From: Rhizaria sp. SCN 62-66 | Lineage: Eukaryota > Rhizaria, unplaced | Assembly (NCBI GenBank): GCA_001724265.1 | Contig: MEDY01000039.1 | Span: 1 to 64,000, forward strand | Direction of reading: 5' to 3' | DNA: 64,000 nucleotides | Notes under the pieces: model-generated | The model's database searches: none | Told to the model about the DNA's origin: nothing | The model's input: only the letters and a program-made list of their open reading frames with translations | Program-made: the position numbers and the translations under genes | Shown: one piece after another, positions 36,670 to 46,102 of the stretch | How positions within the stretch are numbered: the first letter of the stretch is position 1 | Layout of the letters: each line of letters opens with the position of its first letter

Positions 36670-39271
36670 ACAGTCAAAGTCTCAGTCAGCGTCGCCGCTG
36701 TTATACTACTACCCCTGGCCGTTGAGCACCGGCCGCGTTGGCTACGGCGCTGGCGACAAGCCCCCTCAAAGCGCCGCCGCGAGCGCCCGCGCCGCGAACG
36801 CCGGCTCTGACGGCGAGAAGCTGCCGAGCTCGATGTACAGCTTTGAGGCCGCTGCGAAGGAAGCGCGTGGGAAGAACGCCGCTGGCAAGCACCGCAACGG
36901 CAAAACGCAAGTCAACGCGCATGGCCGATTTGATGACGACGATGACATCGCGCCGACAAGTAGCAACAGCAACAGCAGCAGCAGCAGCAACAACAGCCAC
37001 GCGAATGTCAAGGCTCCGGAGCGTGCTTTCCCCCCTGGCGTCCCCACCATTGTTGACCCCGTCACAGGCGTCAAATTCCAGCTTTACCGCGATTTCTCCT
37101 CGTTACTGGACTCGATCTCGCTCTCAGATGCGCCCGACCCCAACCAGTCCCCGCGCGCTGCTTTACTGTACCTAATCAAGGCCATCCACGTGCTCTCGGC
37201 CTCTGCGCAGCTGCGACTGGCCGTGTTCCCCGGCGGCGTCCGCGGCGTGCTCAAGGCCGGCACTGGCCCGGGACCGTGCGGCCGCTGCGGGTCGCCGCTG
37301 CACCTGCAGAACATGTGCACGTGGCTGCTCACGGCGGAGTCCGCCAAGGCGCGCGTCGCCGTCAACGCGGCCGCGGACGCCGCCGCTCGCGCCGCCTTGA
37401 GCAACAACGGCAGCAGCAACGCCAACGCAGGCTCTAACGTCAACAACAGTGCGAGTGCGAGAGCAGTTGGTGGCTACAGGAGCAGTACTGAGGTGACGAA
37501 CGCGATCGCGACACTGCTGCACGTTGTCTCTGGCCCCGGCGGCGGCTCCCGCGCCGTCGACTCCGTGGTTTCCCGTTTGCGCTGCATGGTGTGTTACCAG
37601 TACGGGCACTTGACGTGCGACGGCGACCGCGGTATGGCCCAGGGACTCGCGGTCATGGGTACCGCGATGACGGCCAACATTAACCACTCGATCTACCGCG
37701 CCATCGCCCCCCAGAACCAGAACAACAACAGTAACAATAAGGCGAGCAATGACAGCAAGGGCAAGAAAAACGCGGCCAGCGCTGCGACCACAGCTGCGAA
37801 CAGCGAGGCCTTCGCCGCGGCGGACGCCACAGTCACTGAACCGGCGACGGGAGTGCGCGTGCGGTACGCCAAGATCACGGCGGGTCAGCGTGGCCGCCTC
37901 CAGTGGCTGCCGCCGAGCCTCTCGCAGCCGCTGCTGCTGCCGGCCAACACTGACAGCAACGCGCACGTGCGCGCGCAGCAGGCGTCGAAGCGCAAGACGC
38001 TCGAACCGCCGGCGCGCGCGACGGAGGCGCTGGCGTTGATCGCGGACGCTATGCAGGCCAAGGCCGCCGCCGCCATCGCCGCCGCCGCCGCCGCGAGCGG
38101 CCTGCCTCAAAGCAGCGGCGGCAACGGCGCCAGCGGCGCGAGTCTGGCCTCGCTGAAGCTCTCCGCGGGCGTCGCGGGCAGCAACAGCGCCAAGGCCAAA
38201 GCCGGCAACGCCGCCGCCTTCGGCCCCGGGTCCCCCGTCGCGGCCACGGTCGCAGTGAAGCATCTCCCGGTCACCGGCGCCGGGCTGCGCGCGCGCAGCC
38301 GCGGCGGCAGCGGCGGGAACAAGTACAGCGACCTCTCCGAGACCGACCCCGACGTGGACTCCGACAGCGACTACGACTACACCGCTGCGGCGGCTGCGGC
38401 GGCGATCTCCGCGAACGCCAACGCCGGCAAGGGCGCGACCGACGCGAGCGGCGCGATCACAGTGCGCTCGAGCACCCTCGAGGTGCCCGCGCTCCTGCTC
38501 GCCGCCGCGCTGCAGACCGACTCCGGCGGCGCCGTGGCACTTGTACGCGGCTGCGTCAACTGCGGCTCGACGGCGCACAACGTCACGGAGTGCCAGTTCC
38601 AGCGGTTTGACTCGCTCGCGCCCGAGAACCTCGAGTGCTCCAACACGGGCGTCGGAAACCAACAGAAGTGTTTCCGCTGCAACCAGCTGGGACACATCGC
38701 CGCCGCGTGCCCTAACCTCGGCAGCAACAGCGCGCACCACAGCAACCGCGGCGGCAGTGGCGGCGCGGGCGGGCGCGGGCACCATATGCAAGGCCACCAG
38801 CAGCAGCGCGGCGGCAGCGGCGGCGGCGGCGGTGACCGGCGCCGGCAGTACGACGACGACAGCGACGACGACGACGATGACGACGAGCCGCGGCACAAGG
38901 GCAAGCGCTCTCGCATGGACAACAGCAGCAGCAGCAGCAGCAGCAGCGGCCGTAGTGGGAGTGACCGCGATCGCCGGAACAGCTCTGGTGGTGGAGGCGG
39001 CGACCGGCAGTACAACAGCAGTGGCGGTGGCTCGGGCAGCAACAGCGGGCTGAGCCACATTCAGTGCCACAAGTGCAACCAGTTTGGCCACTACGTGCGC
39101 GATTGCCCGCGCGGCAGCGTGCTGATGCAGTACCAGGGCCAGGCGCGCCGCGGCGCAAACGGACCGCGGATCAATCCAGGGCAGCTCTACGCACAGCACG
39201 CCGACGACAGCAGGCGGCTCGAGGGGTACAGGCGCTCGGGCGGGCAGCACCATGGTGGGAACCACTACTGA
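33275..39271 (+). CDS. Large zinc-knuckle (CCHC) protein with eight knuckles and long low-complexity linkers
   Basis: 1,998 residues from ATG 33275 to TGA, one exon, with in-frame TAG at residue 83. The next in-frame ATG lies near 34300, so starting after the TAG would discard sequence that looks coding. Eight knuckles of the form C-x2-C-x3-[GL]H-x4-C are seen: CFLC (about residue 841), CGLC (865), CAQC (883), CGRC (1334; LH instead of GH), CMVC (1437; shorter last spacer), CVNC (1760; AH instead of GH), CFRC (1800) and CHKC (1931). CCHC knuckles of the CNBP/Gis2 type bind single-stranded RNA or DNA, so a nucleic-acid-binding role is inferred. Linkers are runs of Asn, Ala, Ser, Gln and Asp plus an RGG/GGS-like Gly-rich zone near residues 1820-1930. 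The N-terminus carries hydrophobic-acidic SUMO-interaction-like motifs (PIALSDSD, AIELSSDSD). No family beyond the knuckles is recognised. Confidence 0.85.
33521..33523 (+). other. In-frame TAG read as sense (site 5, strong)
   Basis: TAG at codon 83 of the zinc-knuckle gene, context AQSTDN-TAG-PIALSDSDNN. No GTAAGT, GTACGT or GTGAGT donor lies between the ATG and this TAG. Downstream, the frame has no ATG for about 770 bases although its codon content is clearly coding, so neither an intron nor a later start is attractive. Confidence 0.85.
34049..34123 (+). repeat. (AAC)14(AAT)11 microsatellite encoding 25 Asn
   Basis: Fourteen AAC then eleven AAT codons, uninterrupted, inside the zinc-knuckle gene. 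The sharp switch from AAC to AAT suggests a point change that was then expanded by slippage. It is the longest homopeptide run in the window. Confidence 0.98.
36641..36670 (+). repeat. TCG/TCA serine repeat (10 Ser)
   Basis: A near-perfect 9-bp period of TCGTCATCG, encoding ten serines within the zinc-knuckle gene. Confidence 0.9.
38924..38947 (+). repeat. (AGC)8 serine repeat
   Basis: Eight perfect AGC codons in the zinc-knuckle gene, between the seventh and eighth knuckles. Confidence 0.95.
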
Positions 39272-39530
39272 GTGGTGTGCCGGCGTGTATAATAACCTTG
39301 GTGGTGTCAGCTCTACGGTCACTCTTGGCCAGCTGTCTGCATGGTCCAATCGGAGATATTGAAAAATGTTTATACCGAGCGACGATGTCCGTCCTGGTCA
39401 ATTTATTTGTCATTTAAGCTATTTAGTCAACATAAACTATACTTTCCTATTTTAATCAATCTTAAAATTTCTGATTTGCTATTGAACTGCACTGTTTTTT
39501 GCAGCGCGCGTGGCTGGCTGGGACTACACC

Positions 39531-41082
39531 ATGATCCCAATCTCCAAAGCGCTCTTCAACGACGATATCGCCGATGCGTATCGCGATATCCACAAGAAGT
39601 CGTCCGACACGCGTACGTCTATCTGAACTCGCACTTTTTAGTTTCTATGACGTCCTCTGTCTCTCTGTATATCGTATCTTACGACGTGACACTCTTTCAC
39701 AACCTCGTCACTATGATCTGTCTGCTCTCTCACCTCGCCAGCGATCTACAATGCCGCCGCGATATCCCCCGCCGCCCTGGGCGCCGTCCTCACCGAACGC
39801 GGCGTTTACTCCCTTAACCGCGCCGAAGGCTGCCCCGACCGTCCTCCTCTCTGCATCGCGGCCGACCGATCCAACTTGCTCGCTCTGACAACGCTGTTGG
39901 AAGCGGGCGCCGACGTCAACGCCGTCCCCGCCTCCGCCGGGCTCCCCGCGCTCTACTACGCCGCACGCGCGCACTGCATTCCCGCTGTCCGCTCGTTACT
40001 CGCCGCGCCCGGTGTCGAAGTCAACATGCGCAACTTCAACAACGAGTCACCGCTGCACGGCTTGTTCGCAACGCCGGATCACCCGCGCCCGCGCCCGCGC
40101 CGCAACCCCTACAGCGGCGGCCGCAGCGGCAGCAGCAGCCGCAAGCGCAGCAACCGCCGCCGGGGCCGCCGCGCGCGCGCCGGGGCCAGTGGTTTTGCGT
40201 CTGCGTCGGCCGGCGGCACGGACGACGACGACGATACCTACGAGGGTGACGGCGACTGCAGCAACTACAGCAACTATGAGTCGGCTGATGAGCGCCCACA
40301 GTCGCTCTCGCAGTCAAAGTCAAAGTTTCCCAACTCTTTCCTCCAAAGCGCCACGATCGCCAACGCGGGCGAGGACGCGAGCAGTGCGACGAATACGGAT
40401 GTTTACGGCGGCGACAGTAACATGAGTCCGATGATCGGCTTTTGTGGGATGATGTTTAATTCAAGCAACGGCACTCGCACACAACAACCATCAACATCCT
40501 CAACAGTTTCATCTTCCTCAGCATCACACCGCAGTCCTAGCGCCACCACCGCCGCCGCCGCCGCCGACTGCACCGACACGGACACCGACGGCGACGGCGA
40601 CGACGTCGCATGCTTCCCCGCTCTCAAGCTCTTGCTCGAGGCCCGCGCAGACCCGAACCACCGCGACAGCTGGTTCAACCGCTCCGCGCTGCACCTCGCC
40701 GCGCTCTCCCCAGCCTGGCGCGGCGCGCTGCCGCTGCTCGCGCTGCACGGCGCCGACCCCACCGTGCCCAGCGGGTCCCGCGGGCGGGAGGGCACGCCCG
40801 CGGTCGCGGCCGCGCAGCGGGGCGACCTGGTGACGCTGGCGATGCTTGCGATCAGCTACCCCAACATCGACTTCGCGCCGGAGCCCGCGGCTGCTGCGAA
40901 GAAAGACGCGAGCGATCACCCTGATAACAGCGCGCGCGCGAATGCGATTGCGCATAGTAGTGTGAACAATAGTGCGGACAGTTGCGCGAACATCAAAGAC
41001 AGCGCTGCTGCGAAGCACGTGGTTGCGAGGGAGAAACAGCTCACTGCGGGCAATCCTGAAGACGGCAACGGCAGCTGCGGCG

Positions 41083-41114
<32 letters not shown>

Positions 41115-41675
41115 GGTGGGATTGGTAGGAGCGGCAAGGCCAAGGCTATTGTCGAGCGCCGCAAGCTGTCTCCAAAGCGTGGCTCTGAGAGCATTGACGC
41201 CTCCGCCAGCTCCAACGCTGACAAGGGCAAGGACGCTCAGCCCAGCAGTCGCAATGGCGCTGATGTGCCCGGTGTGGCCGACCCCAAGGGCGTGGTGCGC
41301 ATGTTCCTGGACTCGCTGGGCAAGGAAGAGTGGGCGACCGCGCTGCTGCAGGCTCTGGCCGAGGCAGCGGAGGCCGCCAAAGAGACGTGCGCTGAGCCCG
41401 CAGCGATCCGTGTCCCGCTGACCAAGAGCCATGTGATGAACCAAGCGAACGCGAGCACACAGTCGCAGTCGCCGTCGCCCGTACACTCCCATTCGTCACA
41501 GCCTGCGCAGTCTTCGCAGTCGCCTTGCGGCGGCGGTGGCGCTGCAGCTGCTGCGAGCGCGGGGAAGAGCGGCAGCAAGAGCGAGGCGGAGGAGCACCGG
41601 CGCGCGGTGGCCGTGCTGCGGGAGGCGCTGCTGGCCGCAGTGGCGACCAAGGTGCACGCGGTTGACAGCAAGTGA
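39531..41675 (+). CDS. Ankyrin-repeat protein (two exons)
   Basis: Exons 39531-39612 and 39742-41675, 671 residues, stop TGA. The intron (129 bp) begins GTACGT and ends CGCCAG. The join gives DTP-IYNAAAISPAALGAVL. Ankyrin units: LLALTTLLEAGADVN; GLPALYYAARAHCIPAVRSLLA; a degenerate unit reading NNESPLHGLF; then, after a Ser/Asp-rich insert, FPALKLLLEARADPNHRDSW and SALHLAALSPAWRGALPLLA with HGADPTVPSG. The C-terminal half is low complexity with a short helical patch around VVRMFLDSLGKEEW. It is probably a protein-interaction scaffold; the partner is unknown. A strong acceptor-like TTTTTTGCAG ends at 39504, and the frame is open from there to the ATG, so an upstream exon could exist. Confidence 0.8.
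41084..41113 (+). repeat. AGC serine repeat (10 Ser)
   Basis: Nine AGC codons and one AGT, within the ankyrin gene's low-complexity half. Confidence 0.9.
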
Positions 41676-42289
41676 GTCACTTCTCACAGAAAGTGAGTCA
41701 ATTCCCATCAAGTCGTATGTGTTACGCGAGATGTTGAGTTGCGTCACCATGCTGCCTTTTTATTTAGCCTGTACTTTTATTTAAATCAATTACTCCGTGA
41801 GATGGACGTGTACGAGTCCAAAAAGTCGGATTTCATAACTCTGTTCGCATGCTTACGTGCGCACTGCAGCGTGGCCGTTGAGATGTGTGAAAGTATGAGT
41901 CAGTGTTTTGCGTAACTACGCAACTTTGTGTATATTCTAACTGATTTATAAACATAATAAAGCCTAGTACATTTCTTGAAACGACAAAAACCAAACCCGC
42001 ATAGTACTGTAGCCGAAAATCATAACTACTCCGACAATATCGAAAATATAGTTCAAAATAAAACTTGAAAGAGCAGTGCGCTTCATATATTGCCTCCCAT
42101 AACTCTTTACTGCTTTCATTATATCTTTAACATCCCCTTGCAATATGTAGTCTAAACACGAAAGCAAACTGCGACAATTGCGACCTCGCGGCAATTGGAG
42201 CAGCGACTAAATACGCATCATATCCACCCGCATCTTCTGCATAGCGCATAGAATAGCGGCGGTCGAGCTCCTAAGCAAGACCAGGTGTC
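41676..42289. other. Convergent intergenic region with a doubtful small ORF
   Basis: 614 bp between the ends of two convergent genes, AT-rich. If TAG is sense, a minus-strand frame runs from ATG 42218 to TAA 41946 (90 codons), passing two TAGs (42207-42209, 41964-41966). It has a hydrophobic stretch (FILNYIFDIVGVVMIFGYS). Two TAGs in 90 codons is far above the rate in the solid genes, so I do not call it a gene. Confidence 0.5.
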
Positions 42290-45025
42290 TTAAGGCTTGA
42301 AAAGCTCACGCACGCATCCGCACTGAGTGCACGAGTTGTTGAGCAAGTAACGCTGCGTTGCACCCTCCTCAAACGCCTTCTTAAGGTCCCTCTTGTCCTT
42401 GTCATCATAGGTGTCGAACACTGGTGAGGTGAAGTAGTCGGGCTGCGACTGTGTGCCCGCGTTTGCACCGAGCTGGAGCATGCGCTTCAAAGCCCACATG
42501 CATGTCTTGTTCGCTTGTGCAGTGCTCCAAACAGTGTCGAGAGTGACAAGCTTTGCGACCTGACCGCTCTGAGATTTGGGTTGTTCCATCGACTGGAATA
42601 CGCGACGCAACGAGCGCAAATACTCGGCGCAGATGGACGTCTGCTTAAAGTCTGACATTGCGTGAAATACGGCGGAAATCATCTCAGCTGCTGAGTCACT
42701 ATGGGCCGTACTTGTGCTACTCACAATCTTGTGAAGGGCGATGGTATATGGATCTTCGGAGCAATTCCCAGTGTTGCTCATGTTGCTTGTGTAGTAGGAT
42801 AATGGGCTAAAAATATTGACGCCACTAGCCATGAGAAAGCGAAAAATCGGGACGTTTCCGTGAAACAAACTCTGCGAAACAAACTCATCAGGTGACCCGT
42901 AGTTGCCGAGAAAGCGATACTGATCGTTACCACAAAACGAACGGTAGAACTTGCGCGAATCAAGCTCAACAGCAGCTAAACATGCTGCGTTTAAGCCATC
43001 AGGAGCCTGAATTGCGTTGCGTTCAATGTTCGACGTGAACTTAATGGTGTAGTTGTAGGATCCGTGCTGGCTGAAGTTAGCTGTGTAACCAAACATGCGA
43101 CCAATCGCGCTGCCTTGGTATAAACCCTTGCCTCCATGCAGCAAATATAGTGGCATCATCGCAGCAATGCAGCCAGGTAACTTCGCACTGATCAACGCCT
43201 CGATTGCGGAGCGTACAGAAGGCAGCGTTTTCTTTGTGTCCTCGTTGCATTCGTCACTGTCAATGGGTGCAAAGCGGCGCCGCAGAACGAATGCAATCGA
43301 TGAGTCCATCGGAGTCGCGAGTGCGCTGCACTGCTTATCGCACATGAATTCGAACGTTGGCAGCGCAAAGCAACGCGTGCACGAGCCATCAGTTGCCTTG
43401 TCTGACACTGCAACGCTAGCAGCATCGCGCGTAACCACGAAGTCACCAACACCATAAACAGTGCCGCCGTTTGAATTCAGGCGTTGTGGATCTGCCATGG
43501 ACACTACGAGCCGTCCCAGAGCTGCGATTGTGTCGAACACATCATTGCTCTGTCGCGGGAGCACGGAAATGCGGAACAGTGCCACAGCTAGTGGGGGCAA
43601 ACTTGCGGCAGTGCGGGGTTGCACCACCGGGGCGGAGTGCTCGACGTCACTGCGAATCTCATCATCGCTGCACATTGCGTCAATCGTTGTTTCGAAACCC
43701 GTCTCAAGAAGCAAGTCAAACACGTCGAGAATGTACGGCGCATGCGCTGCGGCAATGTTGAGGTTCTCAGGCATCGTTGTGTGCGCGTGCATAAGCGCAG
43801 AGATAAGCGTGCGAGACGTTGTGATCTTGTTCAAGTGAGAAAGCGCGAGTGTGATGAGGTCAATATCGCCGTAGATAACGCTGTAAAGCAAAGTACCTGT
43901 TTTAGCGACGTCAAAAAATGCGCGGACGTCGCCAAAGCACGCTGCAGCAGTCTTTTTTGGCAGCTTCTGGAGCAGCTTGGAATAGAGCGTGACCGTCACA
44001 GAGCGCTCAGCACCGCAACTTTGTGCAGCGCTCGTGATGATGGCGCGAGCCACATTATGTTTAGCAGTAACATTTGCATCGTCTGTGAGTTCAGAAAGAA
44101 GCTGATCCTCGAACGTTAATAGAAAGAGATTTACAGCAGCGCTTTTGACACTCGGGTCTGTGCAGATTGAAAGAAACGCCTCCGAAGCAGTCGCAGGCGC
44201 ACCTGAGTTGGTAACTAAAGGCTTCAAAAATACGAACGCGTCGCTGTCAAACGATATCTCAGCGGCCGGTGTAACCGATGCGGTGTGTGCAGCGGTTGGA
44301 TTACTCGGAACTGGTGCATAGCGAGGTTGCGGAAGAGCGGAGAATAATGCCTTGATGAACGGCACGTGCCCTGTGTTTAGCGCAGCGTGCGCGAGGCGAG
44401 ACACTTGTTCCGCTGTGGCCTTTGCAAGCACGTTAGCGCATGTCTCTGCGTCTCCACATGATAACGCGTGCGCTGTCTTGTATTGCCCAGAAGCAATGGC
44501 GCAGAAGAGTGGGTTCGACCTCTCGTTGCTGCGGTCTGTGGCGCTCACTGAAGGAAGTGCGGTGAGCTTGAGCCACTCATCTGCAGTCGCGTTGGCCTTG
44601 ATAAGCGCGATCGCGGCAGACTGATCGCGCTTAGATTTACTGAGCTCAAGAGCAATGTTTGTAAACGTGCTTGCAGTGGTGATGATGTGTTTGAGAGACT
44701 TCGTGTAGTTGCGCGCGATGACTTCAATCATGATTTGATTGCGATTTGACTCGGAGTGAGAGGGGACCTTCGGAGGGTTGCTCGTCTCATAAGCGTTGTA
44801 AAACGTCTTCAACGCAGTAAGTACATGAACATCAGATGAAAGGTCAACAGTGATGGGTTGACAAGTTGATGGTTGCGTCAGAATGAGAGAAGCGAAGGCT
44901 GTATAGGGGGGCGTGAATACTGTCAGCTCGGGCTTCGCAGCAGCTGAACGAGACAAAGACACTGCCGCAGAAACCGATGCGGTAGCTGCTGCGGCAATGT
45001 GTGCACGCGTTGGCTTTGATGTCAT
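42290..45025 (-). CDS. Ankyrin-like protein, 911 residues
   Basis: Single exon from ATG 45025 to TAA. The open frame extends about 120 bases further upstream without an ATG, and an acceptor-like CTTTCAG lies there, so an extra 5' exon is possible. Degenerate ankyrin-type helix pairs are scattered through it: NPLFCAIASGQYKTAHALSC, LAHAALNTGHVPFIKALFS, GLNAACLAAVELDSRKFYRS and SQSLFHGNVPIFRFLMASGV followed by NIFSPLSYY. The middle is otherwise alpha-helical and not recognised. The C-terminus has a small Cys cluster (SCTQCGCV). It is far less low-complexity than its neighbours. The fold assignment is by pattern only, and function is unknown. Confidence 0.75.
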   Translation of the reverse strand: MTSKPTRAHIAAAATASVSAAVSLSRSAAAKPELTVFTPPYTAFASLILTQPSTCQPITVDLSSDVHVLTALKTFYNAYETSNPPKVPSHSESNRNQIMIEVIARNYTKSLKHIITTASTFTNIALELSKSKRDQSAAIALIKANATADEWLKLTALPSVSATDRSNERSNPLFCAIASGQYKTAHALSCGDAETCANVLAKATAEQVSRLAHAALNTGHVPFIKALFSALPQPRYAPVPSNPTAAHTASVTPAAEISFDSDAFVFLKPLVTNSGAPATASEAFLSICTDPSVKSAAVNLFLLTFEDQLLSELTDDANVTAKHNVARAIITSAAQSCGAERSVTVTLYSKLLQKLPKKTAAACFGDVRAFFDVAKTGTLLYSVIYGDIDLITLALSHLNKITTSRTLISALMHAHTTMPENLNIAAAHAPYILDVFDLLLETGFETTIDAMCSDDEIRSDVEHSAPVVQPRTAASLPPLAVALFRISVLPRQSNDVFDTIAALGRLVVSMADPQRLNSNGGTVYGVGDFVVTRDAASVAVSDKATDGSCTRCFALPTFEFMCDKQCSALATPMDSSIAFVLRRRFAPIDSDECNEDTKKTLPSVRSAIEALISAKLPGCIAAMMPLYLLHGGKGLYQGSAIGRMFGYTANFSQHGSYNYTIKFTSNIERNAIQAPDGLNAACLAAVELDSRKFYRSFCGNDQYRFLGNYGSPDEFVSQSLFHGNVPIFRFLMASGVNIFSPLSYYTSNMSNTGNCSEDPYTIALHKIVSSTSTAHSDSAAEMISAVFHAMSDFKQTSICAEYLRSLRRVFQSMEQPKSQSGQVAKLVTLDTVWSTAQANKTCMWALKRMLQLGANAGTQSQPDYFTSPVFDTYDDKDKRDLKKAFEEGATQRYLLNNSCTQCGCVRELFKP

Positions 45026-46102
45026 TAAGCGTGTTTGTTTCTTAAGACGAAGCAGGCTATTGCAAGCAAAAGTAGCAAAAGGAGCAAGTGTTGAGAGATG
45101 ACGTTGCGCCCGCAAATATCGAAGGTCTGAAAGACGTGAAATATGTCAAATGATAGGAAAATAAAAACAACAAAATACACATTTATATGTTTTAGTTGTG
45201 GAACAGGAGTGATCATATCACATTAACTTAAATTCACGGATATCATCTTGATCTCACTACGACAACTTCCAGTTGCGAGCTGGGCCGATTCCGTGGATTG
45301 GTAGCTGATCAATGCCCTCCAGAATGCATTTTGAGCAATTATTCGTGATAGAGGCTTGGAAAAGCTGCAAATCTTTTAAATCATGACTTTTCACTAAATA
45401 TTAGACTTGGATTCGTTGAATTCCTTCCACAATTAAGTAAATTTACACTGACATTTGACGAAGTAATTGCGCAGGCGTAGTAAGTCATCCATAAGAGAGA
45501 TGCAACAGCAATATAGATTTCATCGATATTAGCATCAAATTGAACGCATATGAAGTACTGAATCGTGAAAATCACGCGTTTTATTTCGTATACTTCAGTG
45601 ATACTTGAAATAATTGGAACATGTGATTTTGTCGCAAGATTCGCAGATGGACTCTTGACTAGTGAAGTAATATCGCAGATGCGATCGACGTGAGAAAAAG
45701 ATCAAGATCAGGAGCATCACCGCAAATCTCAGTTACAAAGAGTTGATGTGATGCCCATGATCTTATTTTGATTGACACGTTGAATGCATCTGCAATATCA
45801 GAAACAGCGCAGAAAAACATCGCAAGATTAGAGGCCGTAGAGAGTTTACAATGTCTCTAGTCTTGCAATGCGCAGGTTGAGAAAAATCTGCAGTAAGACT
45901 AAAACTGAGCTGTAAACATATGAGTTGAACAGTAAAGAAAGAAGAAGTGGAAGGACAGGGGAAAAAGCAGCCTCAAAAAGCTACAAATTTGATTGATTTT
46001 GCTTGTTTTGACATGATTTTTGTTTGTTTTTCCTAAGGCTTTTAAAATAACAGAACATGTGATAAATGAACATCATTGTGATTTACGAACGAGCGTACAG
46101 CG
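45026..46102. other. AT-rich intergenic region, no gene seen
   Basis: About 1.08 kb between two minus-strand genes. It contains the 5' flank of the 42290-45025 gene and the 3' flank of the 46103-47986 gene. A 64-codon minus-strand frame (45381-45575) has a hydrophobic patch but lacks coding-like composition. No RNA gene was recognised. Confidence 0.6.

Noticed and set aside
35422-39349. Long minus-strand open frames (about 390-725 codons)
   Set aside because: They are shadows of the GC-rich zinc-knuckle gene; the opposite strand carries eight CCHC knuckles.
45381-45575. 64-codon minus-strand frame with a hydrophobic patch
   Set aside because: It sits in AT-rich spacer with no homology or splice context.
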